From positions 2,294,001 to 2,358,000 of the forward strand of contig NZ_CP019630.1 in NCBI RefSeq assembly GCF_001999245.1: a stretch of DNA of 64,000 nt, written 5' to 3'. A model generated the notes under the pieces. That model was not told the origin of the DNA. It searched no databases and saw only the letters and a list, made by a program, of their open reading frames with translations. Made by a program: the position numbers and the translations under genes. Origin of the DNA: Roseibium algicola (GTDB lineage Bacteria > Pseudomonadota > Alphaproteobacteria > Rhizobiales > Stappiaceae). Of this stretch, positions 18,217 through 26,429 are shown one piece after another; within the stretch, counting starts at the first letter, position 1; every line of letters starts with the position of its first letter.

Positions 18217-19140
18217 TCAGCCCGGCAGCATTGTTTCCCGGCGCGTCCGTGCGGTGCGCGCTTCCTCCATCAGCCATTTTCGGAATGCAGATACCACCGG
18301 CCGCATCGTCCGCCCCTCCGGATAGACGAAATAATACGCCGTCTGTTGTGACAGGGAGAGGTCGAAAAGCCGGACGAGACGTCCTGAGGCCAGTTCCGCC
18401 TCGACGAAAAAACGCGGGATCAGCGCGGCCCCGGCGTGGTGGATCGCAGCCTCGGAGATCATGACGAACTGTTCGAAACGCGCGCCTTGGAAGGCGGCAT
18501 CTGTTTCCACGCCTGCAAGATCAAACCACTGCCGCCAGGCAAGCGGGCGTGTTGCAAGCTGCAGGCGCGGCACGCGGGCAAGATCGGCAGGTGTGCGGAT
18601 CTGGTGCCGATCGCGAAAGACGCGTGAGGCAACGGGGATGACTTCCTCGTCGAACAGCCGCTCGGCGATCGCCCCCGCCCAGACCGGGTCGCCGTGGTGA
18701 ATGGCGCCGTCAAACGGCTCCTCGTCGAAATCGAACGGCTGCAGGCGTACACTCAGGTTCAGGCCAGCGTCCGGATACCGGCGCCCGAAATCGGCAATCC
18801 GCGGCGCCAGCCAGCGGGTGCCAAAGGTCGGCAGAACCGCAAGGTTGAGGACGTCCGCACTGCCGGCGTAGGACATCACCTGCCGCGTGGCCGCGGTCAT
18901 CTGTTCCAGCGCCCCTCGGATATCGTGAAGGTAGATCCGGCCCGCGTCGGTCAGGACAATGCGCTGGCGAACCCGCCGAAACAGCTCGACGCCCAGCCTG
19001 TCTTCCAGCTGGCGAACCTGCTTGGACACTGCGCCCTGCGTCAGGTGCAGTTCCTCCGCGGCGCGGGTAAAGCTCAGATGCCGGGCGGCACATTCGAACG
19101 CGATCAGCGTGTCTGCCGGCGGGACGAAGGCGCGCCGCAT
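18217..19140 (-). CDS. LysR family transcriptional regulator (GcvA/GcdR-like)
   Basis: 307 residues from ATG at 19140 (MRRAFVPPADTLIAF), which has AGGGGAA just upstream; an ATG at 19173 adds 11 residues but would place a regulatory dyad inside the gene. The winged helix-turn-helix is clear (SFTRAAEELHLTQGAVSKQV, about residues 23-42), followed by LEDRLGVELFRR. The effector domain ends in a positively charged tail. It is divergent from gcdH, a common arrangement in which the regulator controls glutaryl-CoA dehydrogenase, so glutarate or lysine-breakdown intermediates may be the signal (inference). Confidence 0.9.
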   Translation of the reverse strand: MRRAFVPPADTLIAFECAARHLSFTRAAEELHLTQGAVSKQVRQLEDRLGVELFRRVRQRIVLTDAGRIYLHDIRGALEQMTAATRQVMSYAGSADVLNLAVLPTFGTRWLAPRIADFGRRYPDAGLNLSVRLQPFDFDEEPFDGAIHHGDPVWAGAIAERLFDEEVIPVASRVFRDRHQIRTPADLARVPRLQLATRPLAWRQWFDLAGVETDAAFQGARFEQFVMISEAAIHHAGAALIPRFFVEAELASGRLVRLFDLSLSQQTAYYFVYPEGRTMRPVVSAFRKWLMEEARTARTRRETMLPG

Positions 19141-19156
19141 GGCAAATTCCCCTACT

Positions 19157-19179
19157 TCATTCCATTTCGTCATGAATGA
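19157..19179. promoter_or_regulatory. Candidate LysR-type operator between regulator and gcdH
   Basis: TCATTC (19157-19162) and GAATGA (19174-19179) form a perfect inverted repeat with an 11-base spacer, matching the T-N11-A geometry of LysR boxes. It lies 17-39 bases upstream of the preferred LysR start and about 120 bases upstream of gcdH, suitable for autoregulation plus activation of gcdH. Seen directly; the function is inferred. Confidence 0.5.
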
Positions 19180-19297
19180 TGGACGAGGTTTCGCTTTTAC
19201 GCAAACGGATTTGAGGCAAGACTAGAGGAAATAGAATGACCCTGGCCGTCAAGCGGCCGCACATCATTGGCCGGATCACGGCCTGGGAGACACGACC

Positions 19298-20515
<1,218 letters not shown>

Positions 20516-20540
20516 GACCCTGAAGTCATGACATTTGATG

Positions 20541-20559
20541 CGGGCGGCCAAGCCGCCCG
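20541..20559 (+). terminator. Possible terminator after gcdH
   Basis: Perfect stem CGGGCGGC / GCCGCCCG with a three-base loop, 25 bases after the gcdH stop. The following TCTCTCGTTCGGTTCTCTT is only moderately T-rich, so termination strength is uncertain. Confidence 0.5.
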
Positions 20560-20636
20560 TCTCTCGTTCGGTTCTCTTGAAAAGGGTTTGCGTCAGCAGG
20601 CCCGTTGTTTTTCCTGACAGCGCTTGAGGAGGCTCC

Positions 20637-21818
20637 ATGGCGGACCAGACTGCGGATGTCGTCATCATCGGGGGAGCCGTCATGGGCTCGTCCGTCGCCT
20701 GCCACCTGGCCATGCGCGACGATTTTTCCGGACGCATCGTCGTTATAGAGGCGGATCCCGCCTATGAAACCTGCGCTTCCGCGCGGTCGGCAGCGTCCAT
20801 TCGCCAGCAGTTCTCCAGCGCCATCAACATCGAGATTTCGCTTTACGGCATCCGCTTTCTGCGGGAGATCGGAGCAGCGCTCAACGTGAACGGCGACAGG
20901 CCCGCTATCGATCTTCACGAGGGTGGCTACCTGTTCCTGGCAACGCCCGACAAGCTCAATATCCTTCAGGAAAATCACCGCCTGCAGCAGCAGCTCGGCG
21001 CGGATATCGCCTTTCTTGACCCGGACGGTCTCAAGGCAAAGTTCCCCTGGCTGGAGGTTTCCGACCTCGCCGCAGGCTGCCATGGCGTTACAGGCGAAGG
21101 CTGGTTCGACGGCTATGGCCTGATGCAGGCCTTCCGCAAGAAGGCCCGGTCGCTGGATGTCGACTACATTGCCGCAAAGGCCAGGGTGGCATCCGACGGC
21201 AATGGCGGCTGGAGCGTTGAGCTATCGACGGGCGAGAGACTGTCGACACCTGTCGTCGTCAATTGCGCCGGAGCTTCCGGCGGGGCCGAGCTTTGCCGTC
21301 AGGCCGGAATGGACGTTCCGATCGTTTCCAAAAAGCGCTGCGTCTTTACCTTTGAATGCAAGGACAAGCTGGAGCGTTTTCCGCTGCTGATCGATCCGAA
21401 CGGCACCTATGCGCGCCCGGAAGGCACCGGCTACATCTGCGGTTCGGCGCCGCCTGAAGATCGCGATCCGGACTGCCACGATTTCGACGTCGATTATGGC
21501 CTTTTCGAAGAACATATCTGGCCGACACTGGCAACGCGCGTTCCCGCTTTCGAGGCAATCCGGCCGGGGGCTGCCTGGGCCGGCTGCTATGACATGAACC
21601 TCTTCGACCACAACGCCTTTGTCGGCGCAGTGCAGGGGCTGGACGGGTTCTATCTGGCACTCGGGTTTTCAGGACATGGTCTGCAGCAGTCACCCGCGGT
21701 TGGGCGCGGCCTTGCGGAACTGGTCGTGACAGGCGGCTATCAGACGCTGGATCTCTCACCGCTGGCGTTCGACCGGCTGGCTGCCGGAACACCGATTATC
21801 GAAAAGAACGTGGTCTGA
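20637..21818 (+). CDS. FAD-dependent oxidoreductase (DAO family)
   Basis: 393-residue flavoprotein of the D-amino-acid oxidase/glycine oxidase superfamily. VVIIGGAVMGSSVACHLA (residues 8-25) is the ADP-binding fold, VVIEADPAYETCASARSA continues the FAD site, and FYLALGFSGHGLQQSPAVGR near the C-terminus is the second dinucleotide contact typical of DAO proteins. GAGGAGG precedes the ATG. It probably oxidises an amino or N-methyl-amino acid; which one is open. It follows gcdH in the same direction by 121 bases and is convergent with the amidohydrolase-like gene. Confidence 0.88.
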   Translation: MADQTADVVIIGGAVMGSSVACHLAMRDDFSGRIVVIEADPAYETCASARSAASIRQQFSSAINIEISLYGIRFLREIGAALNVNGDRPAIDLHEGGYLFLATPDKLNILQENHRLQQQLGADIAFLDPDGLKAKFPWLEVSDLAAGCHGVTGEGWFDGYGLMQAFRKKARSLDVDYIAAKARVASDGNGGWSVELSTGERLSTPVVVNCAGASGGAELCRQAGMDVPIVSKKRCVFTFECKDKLERFPLLIDPNGTYARPEGTGYICGSAPPEDRDPDCHDFDVDYGLFEEHIWPTLATRVPAFEAIRPGAAWAGCYDMNLFDHNAFVGAVQGLDGFYLALGFSGHGLQQSPAVGRGLAELVVTGGYQTLDLSPLAFDRLAAGTPIIEKNVV

Positions 21819-21829
21819 CCGTCTGAAGC

Positions 21830-22918
21830 TTACTCGGCCACCAGCAAGGGCGTGACGGGTCCGTCCTCGACCTTGCTCGTCTGGGCGCTGGATACCTTGG
21901 GCAGGGTCAATGGATTGGCGGGGCTGATCTCCGCCTTTTCCAGTGCCGCGTCAGGCGTTTCTGCCGAAATATCGTCCGGGATTTCTGCCGCGCCTTCCGT
22001 CAACGCTTCGGCATTGTCGGTAACCGGGCCAGCGTTGCTGCCGCTGTCTTCAGCGTCCGTCGTCTCCACCAGAGGCTCTTCCACCGGCAAGGGCAGGCTT
22101 TCAATCTGGTTCTGACCAGATGAAGCACCGCCCACCGACGTCCAGTCCACCAGCCGCGTCATTGCATCCTGCAGGACGGCCGTCAGACGGGCCATTCGCA
22201 CCTTGTCCGGCTCGAAAGGCGGTGACTCATGGCGCAGGTAAGAGCGTTGTGCCAGTAGCAACGTCATCGCATGCAGGCCGCGGTCCGGTCGACCGAACGT
22301 ATGGGTGATGAAACCACCCTGGGTCTGCTCATCGACGCTGACCGTATACCCTTCCCGCCCCTTGAACGAGCCGACCAGCACATTGCGCAGGTCCGGATCA
22401 CACGACTTTCCGCCCGCCGTGCCGATACTGACCAGCGGCAGTCCATTTTCGGTAACGCCCTTGATGTTCGAACGCATGGACTGGCAATCCAGCACGATCA
22501 CCTTGCGATGACTTCGCAAAAGCCGGTCGATCTGGCGGCGCAGGGCCTTGTGGAAGGGCGTATAGAAAAGCAGCGTGCGTTGTTCGATCTCGGTCGGGCC
22601 AGGCTCTTCGCCTTCCTGATAGATGCGCTTGCCATCCAGCGTGGTGGCGGGACACAAGGCGCGCGTCGGATCCTGCGCAGCGCTGACAGGTGTCTTGGGA
22701 TCGCGGTCCAGATCGACAACGTAGCGGGAAATGGTGGAGCGCAGCACTGTCGCGCTCAACTCTCCGTGAAAGTCGAACACGCGTTCCAGGCGCCAGGCGA
22801 GATCGGCCTGAAGACGGCCCGTGGCATTCAGCCTTTTTTCGACAGCGTTCGGGATCTCCGTGCCCGAATGGGGCAGGCAGACAATCAGCGGGCTTTGTCC
22901 TTCTTCAACCAGGATCAT
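21830..22918 (-). CDS. N-formylglutamate amidohydrolase family protein with acidic C-terminal tail
   Basis: 362 residues from ATG at 22918 (MILVEEGQSPLIVCLPHSG). The first 260 or so match the HutG/N-formylglutamate deformylase family: PLIVCLPHSGTEIP, RYVVDLDRDP with the metal-binding region, IVLDCQSM and THTFGRPDRGLHAM. The usual family length is about 270, so the last 90-100 residues, rich in Glu, Asp, Ala, Pro and Ser, form an extra low-complexity tail. No hut genes are next to it, so a role in histidine breakdown is not supported by context. Another N-formyl or N-acyl amino acid is possible. A TTG at 22945 is less likely. Confidence 0.82.
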   Translation of the reverse strand: MILVEEGQSPLIVCLPHSGTEIPNAVEKRLNATGRLQADLAWRLERVFDFHGELSATVLRSTISRYVVDLDRDPKTPVSAAQDPTRALCPATTLDGKRIYQEGEEPGPTEIEQRTLLFYTPFHKALRRQIDRLLRSHRKVIVLDCQSMRSNIKGVTENGLPLVSIGTAGGKSCDPDLRNVLVGSFKGREGYTVSVDEQTQGGFITHTFGRPDRGLHAMTLLLAQRSYLRHESPPFEPDKVRMARLTAVLQDAMTRLVDWTSVGGASSGQNQIESLPLPVEEPLVETTDAEDSGSNAGPVTDNAEALTEGAAEIPDDISAETPDAALEKAEISPANPLTLPKVSSAQTSKVEDGPVTPLLVAE

Positions 22919-23306
22919 GCTGCAACGCCTAAACGACGAGACCAAACGGCCTCTAACTTGGAGAACTTACTTAACGGAAACAAGACATTTTCTTTACAAC
23001 CAGAAGACACGTAACCACACCCGCAACAAAGCATGGTCGAATAGATCATTGTTTCCAGCAGCTTGCCAACCCTTATTGCCTGCACCGCTTCTGGGTGAAA
23101 GCCGTTTCCGGTCCGAAGCTCTCTTTCCCACACTATTTCGCGGTCGCACAAACCATCGTATCGCGCATGTTAATCCGGCGAGCTGACCAACTGGCGTCTT
23201 GACGGATGCCTGCAGGCGGGCAATTTTCACAGCAACACATCTTTCGGCGGCCAAGGCCGTCCCATCCCCTTCCGTTCAGGATCTGCCTTCAAACGAGGAC
23301 CCGGCC
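22919..23306. other. Divergent intergenic region
   Basis: Nearly 390 bases between the amidohydrolase-like gene and the aminotransferase. It should contain both promoters. No clear promoter pair, RNA or operator was recognised. GAGGA just before 23307 is the aminotransferase ribosome site. Confidence 0.5.
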
Positions 23307-24485
23307 ATGACGCTTCGCAATGGCAAAGAATTTCTGATGATTCCAGGACCGACCAATGTGCCGGAGGAAATCCTGCGGGCCATGCACCGGCCTGCGGTAG
23401 ACATTTATGAAGGCCCTTTGCTGGAAACAACCGGGTTCTGCCTGCACGGTTTGCAGCGTCTGTTCCGGACCGAAGGCAAGACCTACATCTACGCAGCCAA
23501 CGGTCATGGAGCCTGGGATGCCGCCCTGTGCAACACGCTGAAGCGTGGCGACAAGGTGCTCGTGCTGGAGTCCGGCCGCTTTGCCCTTGGCTGGGGAGAA
23601 GCTGCCAACGTGCTGGACCTCGATATAGAGGTTCTGCCCGGTGCCTGGGACAAGGGGGTCGACCCTGCCCACCTGCAGGAACGGCTGAAACAGGATACCG
23701 CCCACGAGATCAAGGCTATCCTGGTGGTTCAGGTCGATACGGCCTCCGGGGTCTGGAATGATATTGCCGCCTTGCGCAAGGCGATCGACGCAGCTTCACA
23801 CCCTGCCCTGTTCATGGTCGACACCATTGCCTCGCTAGGCTGCATGCCGTTCGAGATGGACGCCTGGGGTGTCGATGTGGCGCTGACGGGATCGCAGAAG
23901 GGTCTGATGTGCCCGCCAGGCCTCTCCTTTGTTGCCGCCGGCCCGAAAGCCGACAAGGCACATGAAACGGCGGAGCTGCGGACCAACTACACCGACTGGA
24001 CTTTCCGGCAAGGGCCGGAGCACTACCAGAAATACTGCGGAACGCCGCCCGAGCACCTTCTGTTTGCCTTTCACAAGGCTCTCGATCTCATTTTCGAGGA
24101 AGGGCTGGAGAAGACCTGGCACAGGCATGCCCTTCTGGGCGAGGCAACCCGGCGGGCCGTTGCGGTCTGGGCGGAAAAGGGCGCGGTCGACTTCAACATC
24201 ACCGACGCGCATGCCCGCTCGAACTCCGTCACCGTTGTGCGGTTCAACGAAGGCGACGTGGCGGCGCTAAGGACCTTTACCAAGGAAGTTTGCGGCGTCA
24301 CCATCGGTGGAACGATCGGCGAATTGTCCGGCAAAGGCATCCGCATTGCCCACATGGGCCACGTCAACGCCGTCATGCTGCTCGGCACGTTGTCAGCCAT
24401 CGAACTCGGCTTCCAGAAACTGGGCATTCCCCATGGGCGGGGCGGAGTGCAGGCGGCGATGGATTACCTGGCGGGCGCTCTGTGA
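23307..24485 (+). CDS. Class V aminotransferase (alanine/serine-glyoxylate type)
   Basis: PLP enzyme of 392 residues from ATG at 23307 (MTLRNGKEFLMIPGPTNVP) with GAGGA upstream; a frame opening at 23199 is not supported. The N-terminal PGPTNVPEEIL, ANGHGAWDAALCN phosphate-binding region, DTIASLGCMPFEMDAWGVD and the PLP lysine Lys198 in GSQKGLMCPPG are all characteristic. Serine:glyoxylate or alanine:glyoxylate transamination is the likely activity; these branches cannot be told apart by eye. It is divergent from the amidohydrolase-like gene and ends before an intergenic palindromic repeat. Confidence 0.88.
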   Translation: MTLRNGKEFLMIPGPTNVPEEILRAMHRPAVDIYEGPLLETTGFCLHGLQRLFRTEGKTYIYAANGHGAWDAALCNTLKRGDKVLVLESGRFALGWGEAANVLDLDIEVLPGAWDKGVDPAHLQERLKQDTAHEIKAILVVQVDTASGVWNDIAALRKAIDAASHPALFMVDTIASLGCMPFEMDAWGVDVALTGSQKGLMCPPGLSFVAAGPKADKAHETAELRTNYTDWTFRQGPEHYQKYCGTPPEHLLFAFHKALDLIFEEGLEKTWHRHALLGEATRRAVAVWAEKGAVDFNITDAHARSNSVTVVRFNEGDVAALRTFTKEVCGVTIGGTIGELSGKGIRIAHMGHVNAVMLLGTLSAIELGFQKLGIPHGRGGVQAAMDYLAGAL

Positions 24486-24608
24486 GAACGGTGGGACGCG
24501 TCCTGGAAAGTGTCTGAATTTTGAGCGCGATCGACCGCCTTCCACACGGGTTCAAATGCCTGGCGATGCTTGCTGAGCAGCATTTTCACCAGCCCCTTCA
24601 GCAAGACG

Positions 24609-24720
24609 GTCCTCATCCTGAGGAAGCGCGCAGCGCTGTCTCGAAGGATGGGCGGCATAGTCCGGTACAAGCGGCCCATCCTTCGAGACGGACCAGACCG
24701 GTCCTCCTCAGGATGAGGGT
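24609..24720. repeat. Intergenic palindromic repeat (CCTCATCCTGAGGA family)
   Basis: Long imperfect palindrome of about 112 bases. The outer arms are CCTCATCCTGAGGA (24611-24624) and TCCTCAGGATGAGG (24705-24718), each itself partly palindromic. The inner arms are GTCTCGAAGGATGGGC (24638-24653) and GCCCATCCTTCGAGAC (24674-24689). It lies between two convergent genes, so it may also act as a bidirectional terminator. Elements of this sequence are, from memory, widespread in Hyphomicrobiales genomes. A matching solo arm occurs at 34377-34390. Confidence 0.8.
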
Positions 24721-24741
24721 CGTTTTGAAGTCTTTTTCTTC

Positions 24742-26208
24742 TCAAAGCCTTTCCTCCAGCCGGTCGCAGATCGTTTTCAGAACCTTGATCCGGGCATGGC
24801 GCTTGTCTTCGGAGGAGACCAGCGTCCAGGGGGCGTAGTGGGTTGATGTGCGATCGATCATGTCGCCGGCGGCGATGGCGTATTGGTCCCATTTCAGGCG
24901 ATTGCGCCAGTCGTCATCCGTGATCTTGTGCTGCTTGTAGGCCGTGTCCTCGCGCGCCTTGAACCTGCGCAGCTGCTCGTCCTCGGAAATGGCAAGCCAG
25001 AATTTGCAGACAATGTAGCCAAAGTCCGTGAGTTCCTGCTCGAACTCGTTGATTTCGTTGTAGGCGCGCAGCCAGTCGTCGTGTCCGGCGTAGCCTTCGA
25101 CACGCTCCACCAGCACGCGTTCGTACCAGGACCGGTCGAAGATGGCGAAATGTCCCTTGGCCGGCACGCGCCGCCAGAAGCGCCACAGGTAAGGGCGGGC
25201 CTTTTCCTCGTCGGTCGGTGCCGAGATCGGGTGAACCTTGTAGATGCGCGGATCGAGCGGACGGATCACCCTGCGGATCGCACCGCCCTTGCCGGCGGCA
25301 TCATTGCCCTGAAACACCAGAACAACACCCGTCTTGGACAGGGACTTCATGTCCGACAGATCGGACAGTTGCTTCTGGTACTTGTCGCGAAGCTCTTCGT
25401 ATTCCGACTTCTCCAGCTTTTCCGTCAGGTCGATGGTGTCGACTGCCGTTTCGCGCTTCAGCCCGCCGACCACGGGAGGTGCGGCAATCGAATGCGGTTC
25501 GCCGTCCTCCAGCTTCAGCTTCATGGCATTGGCAACCGTTTGTGCCAGCGCGGCATCCCGGTACTCGGGATCCTGCGAGGGGATGACAAACCAGGGCGCG
25601 TAGCCCTTGCTGGTTTCCAGAATGATCTTTTCGCCGGCCTCGCTCGCCTTCTTGTGGTGCTTCAACGCTGCCCAGTCGGCCAGCACATGGCGCGCGGCAT
25701 GTTTTTTCTCGATGTGCTTCAGCCGTTCTTCCTGTTCCTTCTTGGGCAGGTAGAACCAGAATTTCAGGATCAGCACATCCTCGTTGGCGAGCATTTCCTC
25801 AAACCGGCGGATCCGGGTCAGGGCCTTGTCGAACGCGTCCTCGTCGATCTTCTTGTAGATCCAGTCCCGCAGAACGGTCTGATACCAGCTCCCGAACACG
25901 ATGGCCGTCTCGCCCTTGGGCGGCAGATCGCGCCAGTAGCGCCACAGCGGCGGGCGCAGCCGGGCCTCGTCCATCAATTCGCCATAGGCGTTGCAGACAA
26001 GATGGCGCGCATCCATCCAGCCATAGAGCCGGGCAACCGCTTCGCCCTTGCCCGCGCCATCCAGGCCATCAACCAGGATCATCGTCGAGAACGGCTGTTT
26101 CTCGACAACGGGCAGCTGGGCTGCCAGCAGCGCCTCGCGCAACTGCGGCTCCAGTTTCTTGAAGGTTTTCTTGTCCATGTTCTGCGGCAGGCGGGCGGAT
26201 TCAAACAT
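24742..26208 (-). CDS. pap: Polyphosphate:AMP phosphotransferase (two-domain PPK2, class II)
   Basis: 488-residue protein made of two PPK2 domains, the layout of PAP enzymes that make ADP from AMP and polyphosphate. Domain 1 has the P-loop GLDGAGKGE at 48-56; domain 2 has FQGNDAAGKGGAIRR near residue 300 and the lid/Walker B motif FDRSWYERVLVERV. In domain 1 the matching position reads FGSWYQTVL, without the Asp-Arg pair, so domain 2 is probably the catalytic one, as known for the family. ATG at 26208 has GAGG five bases upstream. It is divergent from the DedA-PAP2 gene, and a role in energy or phosphate storage is expected. Confidence 0.9.
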   Translation of the reverse strand: MFESARLPQNMDKKTFKKLEPQLREALLAAQLPVVEKQPFSTMILVDGLDGAGKGEAVARLYGWMDARHLVCNAYGELMDEARLRPPLWRYWRDLPPKGETAIVFGSWYQTVLRDWIYKKIDEDAFDKALTRIRRFEEMLANEDVLILKFWFYLPKKEQEERLKHIEKKHAARHVLADWAALKHHKKASEAGEKIILETSKGYAPWFVIPSQDPEYRDAALAQTVANAMKLKLEDGEPHSIAAPPVVGGLKRETAVDTIDLTEKLEKSEYEELRDKYQKQLSDLSDMKSLSKTGVVLVFQGNDAAGKGGAIRRVIRPLDPRIYKVHPISAPTDEEKARPYLWRFWRRVPAKGHFAIFDRSWYERVLVERVEGYAGHDDWLRAYNEINEFEQELTDFGYIVCKFWLAISEDEQLRRFKAREDTAYKQHKITDDDWRNRLKWDQYAIAAGDMIDRTSTHYAPWTLVSSEDKRHARIKVLKTICDRLEERL

Positions 26209-26429
26209 GAAGACCTCAAAAGAAAAGACGCACTGGCTGCATCTTGAAACACCCGCACTTAAAAAACCATCTCTTGCTTCAATGTTCCCGAATGGCAGGA
26301 GATTTCAATTTTTCGCTATCGGATGGAAGAAGGCGCAACTATATGAAGCGGTAACCGTTTGCTTCACGTCTTTGAAGGCACCCGGCATTTGACAGTTTTT
26401 CACTTTTCTCGACCAACACGACCGACCCC

